The notes under the pieces: generated by a model
Told to the model about the DNA's origin: nothing
The model's database searches: none
Seen by the model: the letters and a program-made list of their open reading frames with translations, nothing else
Source of the DNA: an uncultured Methanobrevibacter sp.
GTDB taxonomy: Archaea > Methanobacteriota > Methanobacteria > Methanobacteriales > Methanobacteriaceae
Direction of reading: 5' to 3'
Length of the DNA: 64,000 nucleotides
NCBI RefSeq assembly: GCF_902784195.1
Contig: NZ_CACZTX010000001.1
Location: 186,001-250,000, forward strand
Position numbers and translations under genes: made by a program
Shown here: one piece after another, positions 18,324 to 25,873 of the stretch
How the letters are laid out: each line of letters begins with the position of its first letter
Position numbering within the stretch: position 1 is the first letter of the stretch

Positions 18324-20162
18324 ATGGCATTGATTGAATTCAATAACTTCAGCTTTGCATACATGAATTCAGATGGAAGCGAATCAGAGGTCAAGTCATT
18401 GGACAACATTAACCTTGAAATTGATTATGGTGACTTTGTACTGTTATGCGGACCATCAGGATGCGGTAAAACCACTTTGCTAACTAACTTGAAGAAGGAA
18501 TTGATGCCTGCAGGCAGAAGATCCGGTGAAATCAAGTTCAATGGAATAAGGATAATAGATATGGATGAGATTTCCTCTGCTTGCGATATAGGATACCTTT
18601 TCCAAAATCCGGACAGCCAGATAGTTACAGACACTGTAATTCAGGAGATTGCATTTCCTCTTGAAAACATTGGACTTCCAACAGAAGAGATAAGAAACAG
18701 AATAAGCGAGATAGTGGCTTTCTTTGGAATAAACGACATACTTCACAAGAATGTGAATGAGCTATCCGGTGGACAGAAACAGTTAGTCAACCTTTGTTCA
18801 CTCCTTGTCCTAAGGCCACAGGTGCTTCTTTTAGATGAACCTATGTCACAGCTTGATCCAATCGCTTCATATGAATTCCTATCAATCGTGAGAAGGTTAA
18901 ATGAGGAATTTTCAATAACAGTGATCATGAGCGAGCATAAGGCAGACAGCATATTCCCATTCATTGACAAGGCAGTGTTCCTCAAGGAAGGAAAAATTGA
19001 GTTTGTGGACAATGCACATAACATCTGCAGTGAAGTCATTGATGATGAGATATTTGAAAATTACCTTCCAGCAGTTACCAAAATATACAACTCACTTTCC
19101 GTCAAGTATCCAAGTTTAATTAAATTGAATACTCCTTTAAGCATTCGTGAAGGAAGACGTTGTCTTAATACAATCCATGATGATTTAATTAAAATAAGCA
19201 ATGATGATGTTGATTCCATTAATTTGAATCATGATAATCTACATATCACAAATAAAAAATACCATTCTCAAGAAAAATCAGGCATTTTAGATAAGATTTC
19301 ATTAGGTGGAAACAAAAATGCACTAATCAACATGAATGGAATATACTTTGCATATGAAAAGGGAAATCTGATTTTGAAGAATGTTGATTTTGAACTCGAA
19401 AAAGGCGATTTCGTTAGCTTGATTGGTGGAAATGGAGTTGGGAAGTCAACATTCCTTCAATTGCTGGTTGGAATATTGAAGCCGATTAAGGGTAAGGTGA
19501 AGTATAAGAAAGGAATAAAACGGGCTTATGTTCATCAAAATCCTATGATTCACTTTTCCAAGGACAATGTAAAGGAGGAGTTTCTGGAATCAATTCTCGA
19601 ATCAAAGCTTTTGCAAAATAATTCAGTTGGATTCAATAAGGAAACTTATGACGATCTATTGAAAATGTCTAATGAGGAATTCATTGAATCAGATGTTTTG
19701 AATGGCTTGGAATTTGACTCAATCGAGTTCAAGTTCAAGGAACTGATTGAATTCTTTGACATTTGCGACTTGATTGACAAGCATCCTTACGATTGCAGTG
19801 GAGGAGAGCAGCAAAAGATAGTGATTGTCAAGGCATTGCTTCAAAATGCTGATGTATTGGTATTGGATGAGCCTACCAAGGGCCTTGACCCAATATCAAG
19901 CAAGAATCTTGCAAATATATTGAATTCTCTACGGGACAATGGAATCACAATCCTTATGACAAGCCATGATCTGGACTTTGTTGCAAACAATTGCAAGCGA
20001 TGTCTCATGCTATTTGACAAGGATATCCAGATTGATGACGATCCTAAAGTGATATTTGCTGAGAATAATTTCTATACTACCTTTGTAAATAGGATGGTAA
20101 AGGATTATGTTCCTGAAATAGTCACTTTGGATGACTTGAAAGATAAATGGAATTTGGAGTAA
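18324..20162 (+). CDS. ECF transporter fused A-A' ATPase (CbiO/EcfA-type, two ABC domains)
   Basis: A 612-aa protein with two complete ABC ATPase domains in one chain, replacing separate EcfA and EcfA' subunits. Domain 1: Walker A GPSGCGKTT (about 40), LSGGQKQ, Walker B LLLDEPMSQLDP. Domain 2: Walker A GGNGVGKST (about 375), CSGGEQQK, Walker B LVLDEPTKGLDP, then the His loop MTSHD. A linker of about 90 residues joins them. GGAGGA precedes the ATG. It hydrolyses ATP at the inner membrane face to power uptake through the T and S components on either side. All catalytic motifs look intact. Confidence 0.92.
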   Translation: MALIEFNNFSFAYMNSDGSESEVKSLDNINLEIDYGDFVLLCGPSGCGKTTLLTNLKKELMPAGRRSGEIKFNGIRIIDMDEISSACDIGYLFQNPDSQIVTDTVIQEIAFPLENIGLPTEEIRNRISEIVAFFGINDILHKNVNELSGGQKQLVNLCSLLVLRPQVLLLDEPMSQLDPIASYEFLSIVRRLNEEFSITVIMSEHKADSIFPFIDKAVFLKEGKIEFVDNAHNICSEVIDDEIFENYLPAVTKIYNSLSVKYPSLIKLNTPLSIREGRRCLNTIHDDLIKISNDDVDSINLNHDNLHITNKKYHSQEKSGILDKISLGGNKNALINMNGIYFAYEKGNLILKNVDFELEKGDFVSLIGGNGVGKSTFLQLLVGILKPIKGKVKYKKGIKRAYVHQNPMIHFSKDNVKEEFLESILESKLLQNNSVGFNKETYDDLLKMSNEEFIESDVLNGLEFDSIEFKFKELIEFFDICDLIDKHPYDCSGGEQQKIVIVKALLQNADVLVLDEPTKGLDPISSKNLANILNSLRDNGITILMTSHDLDFVANNCKRCLMLFDKDIQIDDDPKVIFAENNFYTTFVNRMVKDYVPEIVTLDDLKDKWNLE

Positions 20163-20182
20163 AAAAAAAGTTTTAATTAATA

Positions 20183-20335
20183 AATAATGATTTTCTAATT
20201 TAAGACTGTGTGATAATAAATAATGATTATTTTCTAATTTAAGAGTGTGTGATAATTTTTAATGATTATTTTCTAATTTAAGAGTGTGTGATAATTTTTT
20301 ATGATTATTTTCTAATTTAAGAGTGTGTAATAATG
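20183..20335 (+). repeat. 39-bp tandem repeat, about four copies, directly upstream of the S-component gene
   Basis: The core TTTTCTAATTTAAGAGTGTG recurs at 20191 (one base different), 20230, 20269 and 20308, exactly 39 bases apart. Each later unit carries GTGTGTGATAAT followed by ATG ATT ATT TTC TAA, a four-codon mini-ORF. The last copy runs into the true start codon at 20333. The start region appears to have been duplicated in tandem. Confidence 0.9.
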
Positions 20336-21037
20336 AGTGCAATGGATCAAATGTTAACAAATATGACTACAAGTGGAAATGCGGTGGTGAATAGTCAGAT
20401 ATTTACCATCACTATGGTGATTTTCCTAATCCTTTTCATTGTAGGTGTGTTTTATGCAATATTCAAGATGTATGAGGCTAAAAAGCCACCGGTTGAATCT
20501 ATCGTATTGATTGCTGTATTGACAGCTATTGCTGTTGTAGGGCGTATAATTCTCATGTCAATTCCTGCTGTAAACTTGGCATCTTTCATTATAATAATGG
20601 TGGGTGTAGTCTTTGGCAAGGAGGAAGGTTTCCTTGTTGGAGCATTGACTGCATTCGTATCAGGTCTCTTTATGGGAATGGGATACTGGGTCCTGTTCCA
20701 GATGCTTGCTTGGGGGCTTATGGGAGCCAGTGCAGGATTCCTCGCTTCCAGATTTGATAGTGTAGGATTCAGGATAGTATTTGGGCTTCTTTGGGGATTC
20801 CTCTATGGTTGGATTACAGACATTTCAGCTATTTTCTATTCAGGAACCGCTTTGGAGATAACTCCAATCATTGCATTATACCTTAATGGTGTAAGCTATG
20901 ACTTAACCCACGGTGTAACCAATGCAGTGCTTTTAGTGGTATTGTATGATTGGTTCAAGAAGATGTTTACCAGAGCTAAAGTGAAATACTTGGCTGGACA
21001 TTCTTCTGATAATGAAAGCATTAGTCTTAGTGACTAA
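20333..21037 (+). CDS. ECF transporter substrate-binding (S) component
   Basis: A 234-aa integral membrane protein with an extra N-terminal helix (about 20-45) and then a core of about six helices. The middle has the Gly-rich pattern of ECF S components: VVFGKEEGFLVGALTAFVSGLFMGMGYWVLFQMLAWGLMG. Helix 1 of the core (PVESIVLIAVLTAIAVVGR) carries the small-residue face that typically contacts EcfT. The protein ends with a basic/polar tail. It follows the fused ATPase gene, so T, A-A' and S form one importer. The family resembles S components for vitamins or vitamin precursors, but no residue set lets me choose a ligand. The leader is unusual (39-bp tandem repeats). Confidence 0.8.
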   Translation: MSAMDQMLTNMTTSGNAVVNSQIFTITMVIFLILFIVGVFYAIFKMYEAKKPPVESIVLIAVLTAIAVVGRIILMSIPAVNLASFIIIMVGVVFGKEEGFLVGALTAFVSGLFMGMGYWVLFQMLAWGLMGASAGFLASRFDSVGFRIVFGLLWGFLYGWITDISAIFYSGTALEITPIIALYLNGVSYDLTHGVTNAVLLVVLYDWFKKMFTRAKVKYLAGHSSDNESISLSD

Positions 21038-21356
21038 TGTTTATTTTTTCTTTTTTTATTTTTACCAATTTTTTATAATTTATCCTAGTTAATGTTTTTA
21101 TTTTCTCATTTATGTTTATAATTTTCACTTATTTTCAAAATCTTAACTGAAAATTAAGCAAATCTTATTTTAATGTATTATTATAACTGTATTTTAGTAA
21201 TAACTTTATATATGATAAATTGCATAATATTAAATAACTAAAAATTAGTCAATTCAATTTAACTGAAATTTTATGAGTGAATTTCTTTATTTAAGTTAAA
21301 TTTGTAGTTAATTGCTAATTTTAGTTGTTTTTTTAAAAATATTATGGAGATATATT
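21038..21356. other. Intergenic, 319 bases
   Basis: AT-rich. T-runs just after the S-component stop look like a transcript end. CTTTATATATG near 21203 is a good TATA box for the next gene, which leaves a leader of about 120 bases. Nothing structured stands out. Confidence 0.4.
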
Positions 21357-21599
21357 ATGGTAGCAAAAACTGTTATGAAAACTATTATTACCTTAGTAAC
21401 CACTGCATTCGGTTTAGTTGCAGGTTTAGCATGGAACGATGCAATCCAAAAGTTAATTGAAACCTTAGTAGGTACTGGAGATGCACTTGGCGGATTATTC
21501 ATATATGCTATTATTGTAACTATATTAGCTGTTGTTGTAACCATCATTCTTGCTAGAATGGCTGCTAAAATGGGTATTGAAGTAGATGATGAAGTTTAA
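21357..21599 (+). CDS. DUF5654 family small membrane protein
   Basis: An 80-aa protein with two transmembrane helices (about 5-25 and 38-65). The start is ATG 21357, which has TGGAGATA upstream; the longer frame from 21312 adds a non-conserved hydrophobic extension without a ribosome-binding site. The sequence MVAKTVMKTIITLVTTAFGL followed by AGLAWNDAIQ is what I recognise as the DUF5654 family, common in archaea and of unknown function. It is preceded by its own TATA box and followed by T-runs, so it is probably monocistronic. Confidence 0.8.
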   Translation: MVAKTVMKTIITLVTTAFGLVAGLAWNDAIQKLIETLVGTGDALGGLFIYAIIVTILAVVVTIILARMAAKMGIEVDDEV

Positions 21600-21747
21600 G
21601 GAGAATAAATAGTTTTTATTATTCTCTTTTCTTTACTTTTTTGTTTTAATTTTATATTTTTTTTAATATTTTTGAAAATCTTTTTTTATAATTATATATT
21701 CATTAGTTAATTGTATTTTGTTGATTGTTTGTTTAAGGGGGTTGAAA

Positions 21748-22551
21748 ATGGCAAAATATTGTGGAAACTGTGGCAGGGAACTTTCTGATAATGCAAAGTT
21801 CTGTCCTAATTGCGGTTGGGAATACGTTCCAAGGTACAAGGCAGATCACTATTCAAACTCACAAGCAAAAGAAGAGTTTGACGGGCCATTTGATGATTTT
21901 GATAACAGAAGTTCTACAAATCCTTTTGAAAGCTCTTCCAAAAAGGATTCATCAAAGAGTTCTGGAAATGATAAAGGAAGCATAGGAAATGAAGAAAAAT
22001 TTCCTTTTAAAAAGGTATGCATTGCTCTTTTCATTCTATTGCTATTGTTTTCAATCATAACATTTTTTTCCTATGATAACAACAATTCAAGCGATTATGA
22101 CACTTCAGTCATAGAGGATAGTGCAGATAACATATCTGTAGATGAAAACAAATATAGCTTCAATCCTCATGAATCTTGGGGTGATGACCCTTATAAAATT
22201 TCAGTAGATAGGAATACATATCTCAGCGGTGAAGGTGAGGTTCAACTTATAGATTCAAACCATTCATACAACATTGAATCAGATGGATTCAACATCACAG
22301 AATATGAAACCTATTACGTGAATGTGGATGATGATGACTGGTATGTATTGGACATTTTCAAATGCGAATTTGAAACTCCTTCACAAAGGCAAGTCTATTC
22401 AACAGATCTTTCAGATGGAGACCCAATTCTCATTTATGCTGGAAAGGGGGAATATGACGGCTATGGAATAATAATTCCAAATTCAAGTGATAATGCAACT
22501 TATAAAAACACTGGATTTTTAGAGTCTATTTTCCATTATAAGGGTGAATAA
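21748..22551 (+). CDS. Zinc-ribbon membrane protein
   Basis: About 267 aa. ATG 21748 is preferred because AAGGGGG lies just upstream and the protein then begins with a classic short zinc ribbon: YCGNCGRELSDNAKFCPNCG (four Cys). A polar low-complexity linker (Ser/Asp/Phe) follows, then one transmembrane helix at about 90-110 (ALFILLLLFSIITFFS) and an extracellular domain of about 150 residues, rich in Tyr and Asp with NXS/T sites. The topology is ribbon inside, beta-rich domain outside. Similar zinc-ribbon/TM proteins are widespread in Methanobrevibacter with no known role. Confidence 0.75.
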   Translation: MAKYCGNCGRELSDNAKFCPNCGWEYVPRYKADHYSNSQAKEEFDGPFDDFDNRSSTNPFESSSKKDSSKSSGNDKGSIGNEEKFPFKKVCIALFILLLLFSIITFFSYDNNNSSDYDTSVIEDSADNISVDENKYSFNPHESWGDDPYKISVDRNTYLSGEGEVQLIDSNHSYNIESDGFNITEYETYYVNVDDDDWYVLDIFKCEFETPSQRQVYSTDLSDGDPILIYAGKGEYDGYGIIIPNSSDNATYKNTGFLESIFHYKGE

Positions 22552-22645
22552 TGGTTGTTTTATATTTAATTTTTTTATTCATAATTCTTTTTTTCTAAAT
22601 TATTTTATTAATTTTATTTCTAATTTTGCATTTTTATTTTTCAAC

Positions 22646-22693
22646 TATCGATATGAAATTATTCTCAAAATCGATATGAAAATATTTATATAT
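22646..22693 (+). promoter_or_regulatory. modABC promoter with a repeated ATCGATATGAAA site
   Basis: TCGATATGAAA occurs twice as a direct repeat (22648-22658 and 22671-22681, 23 bases apart), immediately before TTTATATAT (22685-22693), the likely TATA box. Two in-phase copies abutting the TATA box suggest binding of a regulator, perhaps a molybdate- or tungstate-responsive one. The regulator is not in the window. Confidence 0.5.
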
Positions 22694-22792
22694 CAGTAAA
22701 AAATAAAATATAATTACAAATCAAAAAACATTAAATCCTTATCTAACGAAGTAAAGTAAAAATGAAATTTATTATCATTCGATAATGAAACT

Positions 22793-22812
22793 TATTTCAT
22801 AAAGAAATAATT
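22793..22812 (+). repeat. Inverted repeat in the modA leader
   Basis: TTATTTC and GAAATAA flank a short spacer. A second small inverted repeat (ATTATC / GATAAT) lies just upstream at about 22771-22787. They may form leader hairpins before modA. No known riboswitch is recognised. Confidence 0.3.
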
Positions 22813-22886
22813 TGTTTTGCTATATGATCTAATTTGATTTGATTTAATGTGTGATTGTGATTTTATTATTAAAAAGGAGAATGAAA

Positions 22887-23696
22887 ATGAATAGAAAAGC
22901 TTTGATTATTGCTGTTTTAGCATTGATAGCGGTTATTAGTGTAGGTTCATGCTCTGCTGGATGGTTTGACTTCCTCGGCGGTGAACAAGACTTAAACGGA
23001 CAAACTGTTAATTTAGCTGCAGCAGCTAGTTTAAAAAATGTATATGATGATGAATTGATCCCTATGTTTGAAGAAAAGTATCCTGGTGTAAAAGTAGTGC
23101 CAACTTACGCTTCAAGCGGTGACTTGCAAACTCAAATTGAAAACGGTTTAGAGGCAGATGTTTTCATGTCTGCTGCTAACAAACAAATGAACGCTTTAGC
23201 TGATGAAGGTATAGTTGATAATACTACCAACCTCCAATTCTTGGAAAACAAAATCGTATTGATTGTACCTGCTGATTCCAATTCCGACATTAAATCCTTT
23301 GAAGATTTAGCAAATGTTGATGGAACCATTGCTATCGGTGACCCTGAATCTGTACCTGCAGGACAATACGCTAAAGAAATCTTAACCAACCTCGGTCTTT
23401 GGGACAAACTTGAATCCAAATTCTCTTTAGGTACTGACGTAACTGCAGTATTGAACCAAGTAGGTCAAGGATCTGCTGAAGCTGGTATTGTATACGCTAC
23501 TGATGCTAAATCCACTGATGATGTAAAAGTCATTTGTGAAGCTCCTGATGATGCATTAGACACTCCATGTATCTATCCTGTAGCTCAAATCAAAGATTCT
23601 AAAAATGCAGATGCTGCAAAAGCATTCATGGACTTCTTGCAAACCCAAGAAGCTAAAGACAAATTCGTAGAATACGGATTTACTCTTCACGAATAA
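22887..23696 (+). CDS. modA: Molybdate ABC transporter substrate-binding protein
   Basis: A 269-aa secreted binding protein. ATG 22887 has AAGGAG at proper spacing; the ATG at 22881 is too close to it and the GTG at 22851 lacks a site. The signal sequence (ALIIAVLALIAVISVGSCSA) has a possible lipobox Cys. The mature part has the ModA signatures VNLAAAASLKNVYD, YASSGDLQTQIENGLEADVFMSA, GDPESVPAGQYAKE and GIVYATDA. It binds molybdate or tungstate outside the membrane and delivers it to ModBC. The metal feeds the pterin cofactor of formylmethanofuran dehydrogenase in methanogens. modB and modC follow in order. Confidence 0.93.
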   Translation: MNRKALIIAVLALIAVISVGSCSAGWFDFLGGEQDLNGQTVNLAAAASLKNVYDDELIPMFEEKYPGVKVVPTYASSGDLQTQIENGLEADVFMSAANKQMNALADEGIVDNTTNLQFLENKIVLIVPADSNSDIKSFEDLANVDGTIAIGDPESVPAGQYAKEILTNLGLWDKLESKFSLGTDVTAVLNQVGQGSAEAGIVYATDAKSTDDVKVICEAPDDALDTPCIYPVAQIKDSKNADAAKAFMDFLQTQEAKDKFVEYGFTLHE

Positions 23697-23708
23697 ATTC
23701 AGTATCCA

Positions 23709-23724
23709 TTATTCATGTGAATAA
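23709..23724. repeat. Palindrome copy 1 between modA and modB
   Basis: TTATTCA / TGAATAA arms around a 2-base centre. The same element with longer arms recurs at 23752-23771. Confidence 0.6.
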
Positions 23725-23751
23725 GAAATGATTTAAGGAAATTTAATATTT

Positions 23752-23771
23752 GATTATTCATGTGAATAATC
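23752..23771. repeat. Palindrome copy 2 between modA and modB, followed by a T-run
   Basis: GATTATTCA / TGAATAATC arms (9 bp) around TG, followed by an uninterrupted run of T. It could be a dimeric regulator site or a partial terminator that lowers modBC expression relative to the binding protein, as is common in such operons. Confidence 0.5.
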
Positions 23772-23916
23772 ACTTTTTTTATAAATTTTTAGTTAATATT
23801 AAATTATTCATTAAAATTTTTATGCAATTATTATGCAAATATTAATAAGAATTAAAAAGAAATATATTATCTATCACACCGATGAATGATTTAATATTAA
23901 TTAAGGAGAATATTAC

Positions 23917-24591
23917 ATGACAGATTGGTCCCCAATTTTCATCTCAATGAAAACCGCAAGCGTATCAATTTTCATAACCTTTTTCTTAGGTTTGATTGTT
24001 GCTTGGGGTCTTTTTAAGATGAAAAATGACACTGGAAAAATTGTATTGGACGGCATATTCACATTGCCTCTCGTATTGCCACCTACTGTAGTGGGTTTCT
24101 TTTTATTATGGATTTTTGGTGTCAGAGGGCCTATAGGAAGTTTTTTCATTGACTTTTTTGCATACAAAATAGCTTTCTCATGGCCTGCAACTGTAATTGC
24201 AGCAGTAGTGATGTCTTTTCCTTTGATGTACCGTTCCGCAAGAGGTGCATTTGAGCAAATCGATTCCAACCTATTGGATGCAGGACGTACATTAGGGATG
24301 TCTGAATGGAAGATCTTTTGGAAAGTTGCATTTGCAAACGCATTGCCTGGAATACTCAGTGGTGGAATTCTTGCATATGCACGTGGATTAGGTGAGTTCG
24401 GTGCTACAGCTATGCTTGCAGGAAACATAGCAGGACAAACTAGAACACTCCCAATGGCTGTTTATTCAGAAGTGGCTGCAGGTAATATGGGAGATGCATT
24501 TGGCTATGTAATATTCATTGTTTTCATAGCTTTCATTGTGATATTCATCATGGATTATGTCACTTTACGTAAGGAAAAGCAATGGAGATAA
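23917..24591 (+). CDS. modB: Molybdate ABC transporter permease
   Basis: A 224-aa inner-membrane permease with about five helices. AAGGAG precedes the ATG. The ABC-permease 'EAA' loop is present as LDAGRTLGMSEWKIFWKVAFANALPGILSGGILAYARGLGEFGATAMLAG, which is the ModB/CysU form. It forms the channel for molybdate or tungstate and contacts ModC through that loop. The length is normal for ModB. It lies 220 bases after modA with two palindromes between. Confidence 0.93.
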   Translation: MTDWSPIFISMKTASVSIFITFFLGLIVAWGLFKMKNDTGKIVLDGIFTLPLVLPPTVVGFFLLWIFGVRGPIGSFFIDFFAYKIAFSWPATVIAAVVMSFPLMYRSARGAFEQIDSNLLDAGRTLGMSEWKIFWKVAFANALPGILSGGILAYARGLGEFGATAMLAGNIAGQTRTLPMAVYSEVAAGNMGDAFGYVIFIVFIAFIVIFIMDYVTLRKEKQWR

Positions 24592-24687
24592 TGTTTTTAT
24601 TCTTATTTATTTGTTTATTTATGTTTATTTGATTGAAAATGTAATTTATTTAATTTAATTTTATTTTTATATTCACGAGGAAGGATT

Positions 24688-25713
24688 ATGACTAAGTTAT
24701 TGAAGGTAAATATCCAAAAGGAACTTAAGGAATTTGATTTGGATGTTGATTTTGAGTTGAAAAAGGGATGTTTAGGTATTTTAGGTCCTTCCGGTTGTGG
24801 AAAAAGTATGACATTGAAATCCATTGCAGGTATTGTAAATCCTGATAATGGTTTCATAAGCTTAAATGACACTGTTTATTTTGATTCAAGCAATAAAACT
24901 AACTTAAAACCTCAAAAGAGAAATGTAGGTTACCTGTTCCAGAATTATGCACTGTTTCCAAATATGACAGTGGAGGAAAACGTTGCAATAGGATTGGGAA
25001 AGGATTATGACAAGAATCACTTGTCTGAAATAATTAAGCGCTATCACTTGAACGGTTTGGAAAAGAGATATCCTAGAGAGTTGTCTGGAGGTCAACAGCA
25101 AAGGGTTGCATTGGCTCGTATAATGGCTTATGGTCCTGATGTAATATTGTTTGATGAGCCTTTCAGTGCTATGGATACTTTCCTAAAGGAACAGTTGCGT
25201 CTTGAGCTTGTCAATTCTTTAAAGGATTTTGATGGATTTTCAATCATGGTCACTCATAATCGTGATGAGGCGTTCCAGTTCTGTGATGAGTTAATAATAT
25301 TGGATAAGGGTAAGGTCATAGCGAAAGGAGACACTCATGAAGTCTTTGAAAATCCAAGAAAGGTTCAGGTTGCAAGGCTTACAGGTTGTAAGAACATCTC
25401 TAGAATTGAAATAATTGATGACTATCATGTAAAGTCATTGGATTGGGGACTTGAGCTTGAAGTCTCTCAAAAGCTCTCACCTAATATCACTCATATTGGA
25501 ATAAGGGCTCACGATTTCTCTTCTGCTAAGGAGGATGACTTGAATGCATTTGATACATTAGGTTCAACAAAGATAGAAATGCCTTTTGAATGGGAGATAA
25601 CCTTGGCAAATGGATTATGGTGGAAATATGACAAACAAATCCATCAACATGAGTTTGCTATTCCTGATTATCTTAAAGTAGATCCTAAAAACATTATTTT
25701 ATTGGAAGAGTAG
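24688..25713 (+). CDS. modC: Molybdate ABC transporter ATP-binding protein
   Basis: A 341-aa ATPase. Walker A GPSGCGKS (about 32), the Q-loop region LFQNYALFPNMTVEENV, signature LSGGQQQR, Walker B VILFDEPFSAMD and the His loop VTHNRDE are all intact. The last 100 residues (after about 235) form the regulatory region that in ModC proteins is a TOBE/MOP-like domain. GAGGAAGGA precedes the ATG. It drives molybdate/tungstate import with ModA and ModB. T-runs follow the stop, so modABC probably ends here. Confidence 0.92.
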   Translation: MTKLLKVNIQKELKEFDLDVDFELKKGCLGILGPSGCGKSMTLKSIAGIVNPDNGFISLNDTVYFDSSNKTNLKPQKRNVGYLFQNYALFPNMTVEENVAIGLGKDYDKNHLSEIIKRYHLNGLEKRYPRELSGGQQQRVALARIMAYGPDVILFDEPFSAMDTFLKEQLRLELVNSLKDFDGFSIMVTHNRDEAFQFCDELIILDKGKVIAKGDTHEVFENPRKVQVARLTGCKNISRIEIIDDYHVKSLDWGLELEVSQKLSPNITHIGIRAHDFSSAKEDDLNAFDTLGSTKIEMPFEWEITLANGLWWKYDKQIHQHEFAIPDYLKVDPKNIILLEE

Positions 25714-25873
25714 TTTAATTGCTCTTTTTTTATCTAATTTTTTTAATTTTAGCTATTTTTAACAAATTTTTATTTTCTTCAATCAATTTTCTTCTTTTTG
25801 TCTTAATCTTTTTAAACTATTAAAAATATAATTTAAACTATAATATTTTAAATAAAAATTGGGAATTTTATCA

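Noticed and set aside
20183-20335. CRISPR array
   Set aside because: The 39-bp period has repeats directly abutting; there are no spacers.
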